Part shown: in pieces, positions 35,880 through 46,528 of the stretch
Layout of the letters: each line of letters opens with the position of its first letter
Numbering within the stretch: position 1 is the first letter of the stretch
NCBI GenBank assembly: GCA_032622095.1
Contig: CP136067.1
Location: forward strand, 94,168,707-94,232,706
From: Siphonodentalium dalli
Taxonomy: Eukaryota; Mollusca; Scaphopoda; Gadilida; Siphonodentaliidae
Direction of reading: 5' to 3'
Length of the DNA: 64,000 nucleotides
Notes under the pieces: model-generated
Databases searched by the model: none
What the model was told of the DNA's origin: nothing
Seen by the model: the letters and a program-made list of their open reading frames with translations, nothing else
Position numbers and translations under genes: made by a program

Positions 35880-36487
35880 ATATACGTCTAGTTGTCTGTC
35901 TCAGTCGGCAAGCTCCTGTGTATATGACGGGAACTTAGTCCCATACAATCCACATTCTTACATTTTCACAACTGATATGCAAAATAATTATAGTGCCGAA
36001 TGAATAATATACAATAGACTGCGGGTGGGTTTTCGATTGACAGATATAAAACCATTATAAAGTGGAGTCATATCAGGTCACCACCACATGGCGTTTCCTG
36101 TCATCGTGCTTATATGGCGGACGGGACCGATTTCAGAACGTTTAGTTCATCGGCGTCACATGCAGACAGGCTTGTGCTACATCATTTTGAAGGCTATACT
36201 ATGAAATGCATTGCGCACCAGGTAGGAAGTGATGTCACCTAACAATAGAGAAACGCGATCTGTTTGCGCTAACAGGGGTATTATGTTGTTACAACTTATG
36301 AAACCACGACCGATGACATTTCGGTTGCACCAGCTTGCGAAATATCAGAGAAGCAAAGCTAAGCATATTCATCTGTTTAGATATTGGTTATGCTATGTGA
36401 TATGTGACTCAGATCCATCCATATATGATCTATTCTTCTATTTAGGCACAGTTGTCAGGAAAAAGTAACGTTGGAATATTTTGTTAA
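35880..36487. other. Intergenic, no gene seen
   Basis: Small ORFs only. The one at 36229-36468 has no recognisable feature. Confidence 0.4.
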
Positions 36488-36706
36488 CCCTTTACCCAAC
36501 AAACCGGCCAAAACCGGCCAAATAAAGCTTCAACAGCCTAAAATATCTTCGGTCTGTCTCAATAGAACCATACAAATATGGATATCATTGGAACCGGCTC
36601 CTTGACCACATTGTGATAGTTACAGTTATGCCCTGTGCCAATGCATTCTCTTATATATGCGAGTCGACCATAGGTCGCCTCGCATATATAAGAGAATGCA
36701 TTGGCC
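36488..36706 (+). mobile_element. piggyBac-like MITE, right end missing
   Basis: TTAA (36484-36487) then CCCTTTACCCAACAAACCGG and interior blocks (GGATATCATTGGAACCGGCT, TTGACCACATTGTGAT) match the intact copy at 45564. It contains one hairpin module (36637-36706), after which homology stops. Confidence 0.75.
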
Positions 36707-37730
36707 TAAAAAAAAACACTTTTTACCATTTTTTCTTACATTAGTCATTAGCTTCACTCCCGGTGGGTATATATTTCATGTCAGACAGAACTGTATCCGA
36801 TATACCATAAGAAAGGTCATAAAAAACTAGAAATAAAACCCCAAGGTTGCATTATTATTGATGCGGTATTCGCCCCGTATTAAATTGTTGAAAACTGCGG
36901 TCAGAGTAAGAAATCTTCTCAGATACAACCACATTTTCGGCGCGAATCATCGCGTGGAGGTCATGGAATTATATTCGGAAGAAATCGGAACCGCCCGAAA
37001 AACGACGATCGGCTGGCACGCATGGTTGACAGAACAGCCAAAACAATAGCCGGCATGTCGATAACCGAAAGTAGATTAAACAAAACACAAACTAGATAAT
37101 GTCTTGATTTTTGCTTCGATATCTCATGTTTTCTAATTGAAATATCGAGAATTAATTGGCAACTAACAAAGTGTACACACTGTGTATATGTTATATATGG
37201 ATTGTTTGCAAATTTATGCGTGAATGGGTATTTACAGCATGCAAAATACGATTCGCACACCTCCGAACTGATCCAGGTGGTCATGCTAATTCTCATCGAT
37301 TGAAAATAAACAAATCGGGGAATTCCTGCGTTTCTTATCAAACGTCAACATATTTGGTCGAATTTAAGATGAAGTTATCTGCAATGGCATTATTGACTTC
37401 TGTAAATGGAAATTATTAGCAATATTTGAAATGCAGAAAGTGAACCACCGATCGATCTATAAATTATTATAATAGCCCAATCGGTCTGAACTAGATCGAT
37501 TGGTCTTCCTGGCATAGTGGTCGCTGCTGTAAGAGAGGGAACTCTAAATTTCTTAAATATTAAAATTTTGTTTGTTTTCAGATTTCTACAAGTTTATAAT
37601 GAATATTACCAGTAAAAAATTATACCGTTGTCTTTCATTAGTTTCAAAATAAATGAGAATTCTTTTTAATTGGTAGAAACAGCTGGTCGAAAGAACAATT
37701 TAGAGTACTCCCCTTATCCCAGATTCACTT
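36707..37730. other. Intron segment, no gene seen
   Basis: The 126-aa minus ORF at 36961-37341 and the plus ORF at 37156-37419 overlap each other. Neither has a domain, a signal peptide or supporting splice sites. Confidence 0.4.
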
Positions 37731-37740
37731 TATAGTAGCT

Positions 37741-38740
37741 AATTACACTTAAGCGCAAATTATTTACGCTTAAGCATAATCAACTTACGATAAGCGTAAT
37801 ACATTTGAATTACGCTTAAGTGTAATTGGGTTCATCAGCTATCTCACCTCTATGGGAGGAAGCCAAATTAACATTTAATAAATAATTGAGCTAAAGCCCC
37901 CCCCCCAATCAAGGAATCTCTAATTACACTTAAGTGCAATAAGAATATTTCTTATCGCGCTTAAGCGCAATAAGAATATTCCTTATTGCGCTTAGAGATT
38001 CCTTATTGCGCTTAAGTGCAATATGATATTCCTTTTCGTGCTTAAGTGCAATAAGATATTCCTTATTTTGCTAAGCGCAATTAGATATTTCCTTATTGAA
38101 CTTAATCGCAATTATCTCTTCCCTTATTATATCGCTTAAGCTCAATTATATCGCTTGGCTCCCCATATACCTCATGTATATTGGTATAACCTGATGTAGG
38201 TTACTGGCATTAGTAATGCGGTTGCATCCATTTCAGCGTGAGGGGAGTTCAATGAGAGTGTATATGAATTACGTTTAAGCGTACTTCATTTACGCTTAAG
38301 CGCGGAACTCATTTACACTTAAGCATAATTAAAATGAATAATGCTTAAGCAAATACCTATTTGAACTCCAACTGATTTCCTCTGTCTGAATAATTGAGTC
38401 CATCTCATAGTATATGGGGGAGTCTAAACCGATGTTTGATTGATGTCTTATTGCCAGAGTAAATTTGAGTTTAGAGGGAATCGCATGGGAGACAGCCTTT
38501 TCAAATATATTATTTATTAGTGTAAATCAATTGCGCTCAAGCGCAAAAAATATGTGTCTAATAATATATTTGCGCTTTAGCATAAAATTGCCATAAATGT
38601 GATCTATTTTATGGGAGGCCCTTTTCACATTTATCATTTATTTACGCTTAAGCGCAAATAACCTCTATCATTTGCGCTTAAGCAAATAGATCATATTTGC
38701 GCTTAAGCGCAAATCATTTGCACTTAAGCGCAAATAAAAA
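37741..38740. repeat. Array of CTTAAG-centred palindromes
   Basis: Some 20-30 motifs of about 16-20 bp of the form TTGCGCTTAAGCGCAA or AATTACGCTTAAGCGTAATT are separated by 5-60 bp of AT-rich DNA. Some are perfect dyads, others are half-sites. The spacers often start with CTATGGGAGGC. More motifs lie at 39296-39395 and 43265-43530. Confidence 0.85.
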
Positions 38741-38759
38741 TCAATATGCATTGATCCCC

Positions 38760-39295
38760 CCTGAATTAATTTTACATGGCACAGGCCTAAACACATCACT
38801 AAAGTTGATATAGCCCCACCATATGAAGGAAACAATCCCCCAGAAACCCCAAGATCTGTTTTATGACCATGGAATGGAAATGATATAGATCTGTGTAGGA
38901 TATGTCTCTTTTATAAAATATGCTATATCTCTGGGATGGAGACACAAATTCTTGGGGACAGGGATGCTGATATTATGAAAATAGGGGTTTTTCCCTACTT
39001 CAAGTCAATGAGCACACCATATGAGGGAAGCAAACCCCAGTAACCCCTAATTCCCTATTTATGGCCATGGAAATTGTATATAATATCTGTGCAGGAGATA
39101 ATAAAATATACATGAGCTCTGGGAGTGAGGCACCAATTCTTGGGACACCAGGGACAGAGATGCTGATATGCATATGGATTTCTTTTTTCAACTTTCCAGT
39201 CTGTACGGGGCTACTACTATATATATGTGACCATGATAATATAATATGAGATGGACTCAATCATTCACATCAGAGGGATGTAAGGGAGTGTTAGG
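38760..39295. repeat. Dispersed repeat (GGGATGCTGATAATATG family), copy 2
   Basis: Has GACCATGGAATGGAAATGAT, AGATCTGTG, CAGGGATGCTGATATTATGA and AAGTCAATGAG, resembling 31790-32260. It appears to be inserted between CTTAAG-palindrome arrays. Confidence 0.55.
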
Positions 39296-39419
39296 TATTT
39301 GCGCTTAAGCGCAAATAAATTGATAGACACATATTTGCGCTTAAGCGCAAATGATTTACGCTTAAGCACAAATATTTGCGCTTAAGCGCAAATAAATAAT
39401 AAATGTGAAAAAGTATGGA

Positions 39420-40040
39420 GGGTTATTAGGGTCTCAATCCTAACTTCACATTTTAATTCTAACTTAACATTTTAATTCTTACTTAATATTTTAATTCTAA
39501 CTTAACATTTTAATTCTTATATTTTAATTCTAACTTAACATTTCAATTCTAACTTAACATTTTAATTCTTATATTTTAATTATATTTACATCATATTTAC
39601 ATTCTATTTACATTCTATTTACATTCTATTTACATTATATTTACATTCTATTTACATTCTAGAAACATTCCAGAAACATTCTATTAACTCTAACTTAATA
39701 TTTTAATTCTTACTTAATATTTTAATTCTAACTAAACATTTTAATTCTTATATTTCAATTCTAACTTAACATTTTAATTCTTATATTTTAATTCTATTTA
39801 CATCATATTTACATTCTATTTACATTCTATTTACATTCTATTTACATTCTATTTACATTCTAGAAACATTCTAGAAACATTCTAGAAACATTCCCAGAAA
39901 CATTCTATTAACTCTAACTTAATATTTTAAATCTTACTTAATATTTTAATTCTAACTTAACATTTTAATTCTTATTTTTTAATTCTAACTTTACATTTTA
40001 ATTCTTACTTTACATTTTAATTCTTATATTTTAATTCTAT
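39420..40040. repeat. AT minisatellite, left arm
   Basis: Two interlaced short units, TTTTAATTCTAACTTAACA and TTTACATTCTA, repeat in blocks. The reverse complement (TAGAATGTAAA and GTTAAGTTAGAATTAAAA) forms 42760-43215. Confidence 0.85.
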
Positions 40041-40600
40041 AATTGTTGAAATTGAAATGAGCATAAAACGGATCTCAGAATTGAAAGGCAAAAATTAAAA
40101 CAAACATAAAATGGATTCTAGAAGTTGTAATTGTGACCCTAATAACGCGCCTGCACTTCTGTAACAATTATAACGAAAGGGGTCGCTGCGATCGGACGGC
40201 GTGACATGACAATCTGCGGGATGGGATGGAATATGGAATAGAACGACAATCTGCGGAACGGTCGATATCTCGAGGAATACAACACATAGAGGGCTCCGTT
40301 TTGTGATTAACGAAAGGCCCACATTCGCCCTATCCACACATATTAACCCCGCCACTGACCGGACACCAGAAGTTGTATTATTTGGTCGACAACTGACCTA
40401 ACATGAAAGTTGTCGAAATCAAGGACGTGGAACAGCTGTAGAAATGCATTTTTACAGCGATAACACTATGCCCACAAGCAGACTTGGTATTAAAATGAAG
40501 TTTATCATCTATTGCACAGCAAGATACCGATTAACCCACCCATGTGAAGGTGCCATGAAACACGAAACACTGCGTTCGAGGGAGGTTCTCATATTATACG
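40041..40600. repeat. Fold-back inner module, left copy
   Basis: Blocks such as GGATTCTAGAAGTTGTAATT, CGCCTGCACTTCTGTAACAA, ATTCGCCCTATCCACACATA and GTGGAACAGCTGTAGAAATG occur inverted at 42190-42700. Identity over about 500 bp looks near 85-90%. Confidence 0.8.
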
Positions 40601-41100
40601 CCAGTCAAACACGGGTGAGGTTCTCATATGAGAACCTCCCCCGCGTATGACTGGTGGATAATATGAGAACATCCCTTGCGTATGACTGGCGGATAATATG
40701 AACCTCCACCGCGTATGACCGGTGGATAATATGTTCATATGAGAACCTCCACCGTGTATGACCGGTGGATAATATGAACCTCCACCGCGCATGACCGGCG
40801 AATAATATGTTTATATCAGAACCTCCCCCACGTATGACCGGAGGATAATATGAGAACCTCCCTCGCATATGACCGGTGGATAATATGAACCTCCACCGCG
40901 TATGACCGGCAGATAATATGTTCATATCAGATCCTCCCCCGCGTATGACTGCAGGATAATATGAAAACTTCCCTCGCGTATGACCGGCGGATAATATGAA
41001 CCTCCATCGCGTATGACCGGCAGATAATATGTTCATATGAGAACCTCCCCCGCGTATGACTGGCAGATAATATGAGAACTTCCACCGCATATATGAATGG
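40583..41100. repeat. Minisatellite (GAACCTCC..CGTATGACCGG)
   Basis: Units of about 33-37 bp carry GAACCTCCACCGCGTATGAC and CGGCGGATAATATG. They sometimes group as longer units with TTCATATGA. The 191-aa minus ORF at 40605-41180 is the open reading of this array (VIRGGGS and AGHTRWRFIL motifs) and is not considered a gene. The first units at about 40578-40625 run in the opposite direction and form a palindrome. Confidence 0.9.
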
Positions 41101-41176
41101 CGGACACATAAGTTTTTAAGTCTATAAACACTATTTGATTTGAATATTCTTTTTAGTAGTCTTACCATTGACATAT

Positions 41177-41479
41177 TCATTCGTTCAAACCAGTTGATCT
41201 ATTTTGTAACTTGGCTTTTAGTCGCTGGGCTCCGGCATCTGGGCTTTTAGTCACAACTGAAATAAAAATAAGTGCGAATATCTTGGAGCGAATTTCTGCA
41301 ACAATTTCACCGCCTGGTGGACCCATTTGGAAACAAATACATTCCCTGTGTCTAATTCTACATTTTGATATACCATACGCCCCATTATATTGAATATACC
41401 GGCTGAAATCGATCCTGTAATTGTAAACATCGAGTCTATTTTTAGCTGTTTTATCGGAGCGTGTTTGCGTTTTCGCCAT
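41177..41479 (-). CDS. Unrecognised 100-aa ORF at the core of the fold-back
   Basis: An ATG-started minus-strand frame runs from 41479 to 41177 and is not part of the tandem repeats on either side. The product has a basic start (MAKTQTRSDKTAKNR), three cysteines in the middle (SKCRIRHRECIC), a QMGPPGGE stretch and a short hydrophobic segment (FALIFISVV) before a basic end. I recognise no domain. Its position in the only single-copy stretch of the fold-back makes it the best candidate for element-encoded or captured coding sequence. A chance ORF is also quite possible, because 100 codons is not rare in 64 kb. There are no splice signals or neighbours to support it. Confidence 0.25.
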   Translation of the reverse strand: MAKTQTRSDKTAKNRLDVYNYRIDFSRYIQYNGAYGISKCRIRHRECICFQMGPPGGEIVAEIRSKIFALIFISVVTKSPDAGAQRLKAKLQNRSTGLNE

Positions 41480-41499
41480 TACAATATTCGCACTAAAAC

Positions 41500-42560
41500 A
41501 GCCATATCGTAGCTAAAAACGAATGCACAGTATTCCACTGCGTTATTTGATACCTAAAACTTGTTGTTTGCTAGTGTATTCAACGAGAAATCTAAATTCT
41601 AAACATTAATGTCGAACGCAGTTTTTCGTGTTTGTGGAATTTTATGTTAGGTCAGTTGTCGACCGAATAATGTAACTTCCGGTGTCCGGTCAGTGGCGGG
41701 GTTAATATGTGTGGATAGGGCGAATGTGGACCTTTCGTTAGAAACCAAAAGTAGCCCTCTATGCGCTGTATTCCTCGAGCTATCGGCCGTCCCACGCAAT
41801 TTGAAAATCCTGTCCCGCAGATTGTCATTCTATCCCAAATTCCACCCCATGTTAGGTCAGTTGTAGATCAAATAATGCAACTTCTGGTATTTGGTTAGTG
41901 GCGGGGTTAACATGTTTGGATAGGGCGAACGTGGGCCTTTCGTTAGACACCAAAATGAGCCCCCTACGCCCTGTATTCCTCGATATATCGGCCGTCCCAC
42001 GCAATTTGAAATTATGTCCCGCAGATTCTCGTTTTGTCCCATATCCCATCCCATCCCGCAGATTGTCATGTCCCACGTATTGTAGCTAAAAACGAATGCG
42101 CAGTATTCCACTGTGTCATTTGGTACCTAACACTTGTTGTTTGCTAGCGTATTCATCGAGAAATCTAAATTCTAAACATTGACGTCGAACGCAGTTTTTC
42201 GTGTTTCATGGCACCTTCTCATGGGTGGGTTAATCTGTCTCTTGCTGTGCAATAGATGATAAACTTCATTTTAATACCAAGTCTGCTTGTTGTCATAGTG
42301 TTATCGCTGTAAAAATGCATTTCTACAGCTGTTCCACGTCCTTGATTTCGACAATTTTATGTTGGGTCAGTTGTCGATCGAATAATGCAATTTCTGCTGT
42401 CCGGGGTTAATATGTGTGGATAGTGCGAATGTGGGCCTTTCGTTAGACACCAAAAGTAGTCCTCTGCGTACTGTATTCCTCGAGATATAGGCCGTTCCAC
42501 GCAATTTGAAATTCTGTTCCGCAGATTGTCATTCTATTCCATATTCCATCCCATCCCACA
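41500..42560. repeat. Tandem copies of the fold-back inner module, right arm
   Basis: GTAGCTAAAAACGAATGC (41509, 42083), GAACGCAGTTTTTCGTGTTT (41615, 42189) and TTAGGTCAGTTGTCGACC-like blocks (41645, 41852, 42362) show two complete copies and one partial copy in a row, spaced about 200-575 bp. The left arm has a single copy. Confidence 0.8.
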
Positions 42561-42759
42561 GATTGTCATGTCAGGCCGTTCGATTGCAGTGACGCCTTTC
42601 GTTATAATTGTTACAGAAGTGCAGGCGTGTTATTAGGGTCACAATTACAACTTCTAGAATCCATTTTATGTTTGTTTTAATTTTTGCCTTTCAATTCTGA
42701 GATCCGTTTTATGCTCATTTCAATTCCAACTTTTTAAATATACTATTTTAATTCAAACA

Positions 42760-43215
42760 TTACAACTTTTAGTAGATGATTTGTGTTTAGCTTCTTATTT
42801 TATAGATCATTAAATTAAAATATTAAAATAAAAATGTTAAGTTAGAATTAAAATATTAAGTTGGAGTTGAAATAATAAGTTAGAATTGAAATACTAAGTT
42901 GAAATTAAAATCTTAAGTTAGAATTAAAATGTTAAGTTAGAGTACAGAGAATGTAAATAGAATGTAAATAGAATGTAAATAGAATGTAAATAGAATGTAA
43001 TTAGAATGTAAATAGAATGTAAATAGAATGTAAATAGAATGTAAATATAAGAAATAAAATTATAAGAATTAAAATGTAAAGTCATAACTAAAATGTAAAG
43101 TTAGAATGTACATAGAATGTAAATAGAATGTAAATAGAATGTAAATATAAGAATTAAAATGTAAAGTTAGAATTAAAGTATAAGAATTAAAATGTTAAGT
43201 TAGAATTAAAATGTG
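42760..43215. repeat. AT minisatellite, right arm
   Basis: Runs of TAGAATGTAAA and GTTAAGTTAGAATTAAAAT are the reverse complement of the array at 39420. Confidence 0.85.
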
Positions 43216-43530
43216 AAGTTATGATTGTGACCCTAATAACCCTCCATAAAAAAGGCCTCCCATACTATTTCCGCTAAAGCGCATATGATTTGGATTTAAG
43301 TATAAATGATTTGCTCTTAAGTGCAAATGATTTACACTTAAGAGTAAATGATTTGCGATTAAGCAGAATCAGAATAAATGTGAAAACGGCTTCTCGTATA
43401 ATCGCTTAAGCATAATTCATTTACGATTAAGTGTAATTAATCTATCAATGAAAATGAATGACCAGTGAGCTTAAGCGTAAATCAATTACGCTTAAGCACA
43501 CTTAAATCAATTACGCTTAAGCACACTAGT

Positions 43531-43804
43531 CATAATTCTATTACTCATAGGAGAGATTGTGTATCTTTAAAATAACTAGTGTGCAATAGATGCTTTGCAG
43601 ACCATAGATCGAGGTAAATTGTTATCACAAAACTTTATACTTCTTTGTAAGAAATAACATTTTCGTACATATGTGGGTAACTTATACGTATATACTTTGA
43701 CGTACGTGTATACGTGGGCTCAGTACCGCCATATAGGCAGCCCCCCCCCCAATGTTCGTCGTGCAGCTATTGGCATAAACTAAATTTTCCATTTTCAATT
43801 TCAG
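43531..43804. other. 3' end of the intron
   Basis: AT-rich sequence leading to a polypyrimidine tract (AAATTTTCCATTTTCAATTTCAG) at the Ly6-like acceptor. A run of 10 C lies at about 43741-43750. Confidence 0.5.
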
Positions 43805-44013
43805 CTGCCAGTGTGCTTTCCCGCGCATGCGTACACAGCATCCACGAGACGAAAGAAGAAGGGTGCTATGAAACGAAAATGTCCAATGGAATAACAAGAC
43901 AGTGCTACTGTTATTCAAATGGGTGTAACCATGGCAACAACGTTAAATCGAGTATTTTGCTGAACGTCTTGATGTCTGTGCTTTCTCTCGGATTCCTCGT
44001 CATTTATAGATAA
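43805..44013 (+). CDS. Ly6/LU-domain protein gene, last exon with GPI tail
   Basis: Seen: an acceptor TTTCAATTTCAG at 43804 and an open frame to TAA at 44011-44013. The first two bases complete a codon begun by the exon ending at 31338 (both phase 1). It encodes about 68 residues: cysteines in SRACVH and EEGCYE, then CYC and GCNHG, then a polar NNVKSS stretch and a hydrophobic C-terminus (ILLNVLMSVLSLGFLVIY) with a final Arg. Known: LU domains end in Cys-Asn, and a short polar spacer plus hydrophobic tail is the GPI-attachment signal. Inferred: a mature protein with ten cysteines, tethered to the outer plasma membrane. The nearest AATAAA is at 44869-44874, implying a long 3' UTR if it is used. 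The 105-aa antisense ORF at 44066-44383 would then lie in the UTR. Confidence 0.75.
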
Positions 44014-45107
44014 CTTCATATCATTGTGTTTTTGGATTAACATGAGATCTGCGAATTCCAGAATTCTAAGTGAACAATGCGTCAGCCATCACTCTATCCA
44101 TAATGAGTGTGCATCGACATAAATTTCCAGTTTCATTTACGTCATGTGGAATTGTGTGCTCTCCGACGTCGGTGCTGAGATTATGCAACTCGGAGTTAAT
44201 GTATTCCGGTGAACGTGCGTGATAAACCAGGATCTGAGGATTGCGCATGTGCAAGCTTCTAACTTGTGGAATATTAATGAACCCCATTCCTGGATTGTGG
44301 ATTAATTCGCTGCATATGTGTAACTTTGTGTCATCAATGACGTGTATGGACATTTCGAACTTCCTCTGACTTGTGTACCCCAAGGAATCTATAGCGAATA
44401 TACGACAACATTAATTCTATGAATTTGTATTCTTCCTTCAAACACCAGAAGTGTTAACATGCATAGCTTGTTCTCTGGTTCGTCCCGAATTCCCCATGCA
44501 TGTTGGCAATACGTCCAATGGTTCCCACATTGAAAATGTGTGTAAAGGGTGCACGCGTGGGCACCATATTCTACAATATTTGTTAAATAGCGAACATTTG
44601 AGTGCATTTGGAACTATAAAGACAATACACCCATCGCGGACTGTTAGCATTTCACAATGAATCATTCATATTCACAGCATGGTATATCATTACAGTGACA
44701 TAGTATAAAAATAATCCCTTCTAACAAAAATCAGTTCGAAGCAATGGCACCTCAAAAAAAAAATGCAATCTATTTTCCAGTCGAAGCATCCGCCTTCAAT
44801 GTGTTATATATTCTATTCATACAGTTGCTTAATATACTTTATTTCACGATCCTGCCATTATTCCATTCAATAAACCCATTCGATAAATTGTGATATGCAA
44901 CGTTCGTTGCATAACAGGAAATAGTGTTAGGTGATCTTTAACTTCCGGTTTGTCGGTTACATTCCGTACGCTATATACGTCTCAAAATACTAAGGCTTCC
45001 AATATATTTCCAACAAAGTATAATGAACAGTTTGAAAAAGTTATGTCATGAAATATTAATTTAAGTATGTTTTGTCGAGGTTTTGGATCATGTAATAAAT
45101 ATAATCT
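44014..45107. other. 3' flank of the Ly6-like gene
   Basis: Probable 3' UTR followed by AT-rich intergenic DNA. Small ORFs on both strands have no recognised features. Confidence 0.4.
44869..44874 (+). terminator. Candidate polyadenylation signal
   Basis: AATAAA 856 bp after the Ly6-like stop codon. It is the first canonical signal I see on the plus strand after that stop. No downstream evidence is available. Confidence 0.3.
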
Positions 45108-45232
45108 ACAACTCGTCCCTAATTTATAGCGGAATTTACAAAACTAGTCCAATTAGGTTTGGACCTCGCCAAGCTAATTTACTGGACTCGTTTTGTAAAT
45201 TCCGCTATAATCTGGGGACGAGTTGTAAATCC
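45108..45232. repeat. 125-bp palindrome
   Basis: ACAACTCGTCC at 45110 and TAGCGGAATTTACAAAAC are repeated in inverse as GTTTTGTAAATTCCGCTATA and GGACGAGTTGT. The arms are about 50 bp with a ~20-bp centre. Confidence 0.85.
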
Positions 45233-45563
45233 TCTATGTTTTGTTTAATATAAAATTATTGTCCAGAATAGATGACATCGATGGGACTGATGACTGGACA
45301 CCAACGATGTACCCATCGTGTTGATCCACCCATCCTGTTGACCTGTATACCTGACTATCATTAATTGTTAGGATCATCAACCCATGTAATAATCTCTTTC
45401 AGTATGCATATCTAACATCACCATAGACACAGTCATGTATATCCACTTGATCATCTGTACATATTCCTATGCACAACTATTTTTACATATATAAATTTCT
45501 TACTTTAACGCCTGACATTGTTTTGCATTGTCGAATAACCCACACAACGTTGGCCAGAGTTAA

Positions 45564-45924
45564 CCCTTTACCCAACAAACCGGCCACAAACGGCCAAATA
45601 AAGCTGCAACAGCCTAAATTATCTTGGGTCTGTCTCAATAAAACCATACAAATATGGATATCATTGGAACCGGCTCATTGACCACATTGTGATGGTTACA
45701 GTTATGCCATGTGCCAATGCATTCTCTTATATATGCGAGTCGACCATAGGTCGTCTCGCATATATAAGAGAATGCATTGGCCTACATTGGCCTACATTCT
45801 TTAACAATTTTATCATTTTTAATGTGTTAAGCCATGCATTCTCTTATATATGCGAGGCGACCTATGGTCGACTCGCATATATAAGAGAATGCATTGGCAC
45901 AGGGCCGTTCTGTTGGGTAAAGGG
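45564..45924 (+). mobile_element. piggyBac-type MITE, intact
   Basis: TTAA occurs on both sides (45560-45563 and 45925-45928). The termini are CCCTTTACCCAACA and TGTTGGGTAAAGGG. A TTAA target duplication with CCC...GGG ends is diagnostic of the piggyBac superfamily. The 361-bp element is non-coding and contains two hairpin modules (45713-45782 and 45831-45898). A truncated relative lies at 36488. Confidence 0.9.
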
Positions 45925-45985
45925 TTAATATAGAATGAAAACAGCTGGATATTCCCATCAAGCCTGGGTTTAGTGAGCCTGTCAT

Positions 45986-46080
45986 TTGCAGAGTGAGGTC
46001 CCCGAGGATGAATTTAGTGATGCTATCCCCCATATCGGGCTAGCATAACTAAATTCAACCTCTGGCGACCTCATTCTGCT
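45986..46080. repeat. 95-bp imperfect palindrome
   Basis: GCAGAGTGAGGTCCCC ... AATTTAGTGATGCTATCCC pairs with GGGCTAGCATAACTAAATT ... GACCTCATTCTGC. Confidence 0.75.
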
Positions 46081-46528
46081 TATTCCTCATCTTCTATGGA
46101 CAGTTTCTTTATTATCAAATTTCTATAGAAACTTCGTCACATATATTCTATTTATTTTTTAGTTTAGTTTCTCTATATCCCCAAATTGGCAGACGACACC
46201 TTGAATAATCGAGGTTCCAAATGGGTGTACATCACAATATTCACCATCTGGGAACTTCAATCAGAGTCTATGTGTTCCATAGCAGATGAGGCCAAGCAGA
46301 ATGGGGTATAAATAATAATATAATAATAATAAATTCAAATGACAGACACACTAAACTCAGACTTGATTCCCATACAACTCCTAGGTTATAATAAACTAAC
46401 TGTTTTCAATAGGCGACAATGCTAACATTTATCAATACTATTTAAACATAACTGAGATCCCATACCTTATTTTCTAAAATAATCAAAACCACTGATCCTT
46501 ACGACAACTTAATGCACAATACGCCCTG
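46081..46528. other. Intergenic, no gene seen
   Basis: Includes a short (TAA)n tract near 46311-46332. Confidence 0.5.

Larger units (their letters stand above)
37731..43530. mobile_element. Compound fold-back structure, about 5.8 kb
   Basis: Modules on the left reappear in inverse order on the right. From outside to inside these are a CTTAAG-palindrome array (left 37741-39395, right 43260-43530), an AT minisatellite (39420-40040, right 42760-43215), and a unique module (40040-40600, right 42180-42760). The right arm also carries tandem extra copies of the inner module (41500-42180). The centre holds a minisatellite and a 100-aa ORF. Long, internally repetitive inverted repeats around a small core are the architecture of Foldback-type elements. 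The family is not identified and no transposase is seen. It lies inside the Ly6-like gene's intron. Confidence 0.6.

Noticed and set aside
37741-38740. A CRISPR-like array
   Set aside because: The palindromes vary in spacing and sequence, spacers are not of constant length, the host is an animal, and there are no cas genes.
40605-41180. 191-aa minus-strand ORF with repeated VIRGGGS and AGHTRWRF motifs
   Set aside because: It is the open frame of a 33-37-bp minisatellite. The motif order follows the DNA units, and there is no start context or domain.
44066-44383. 105-aa antisense ORF after the Ly6-like stop codon
   Set aside because: Probably lies in the 3' UTR. It has no domain and no splice sites, and chance ORFs of this size are expected.
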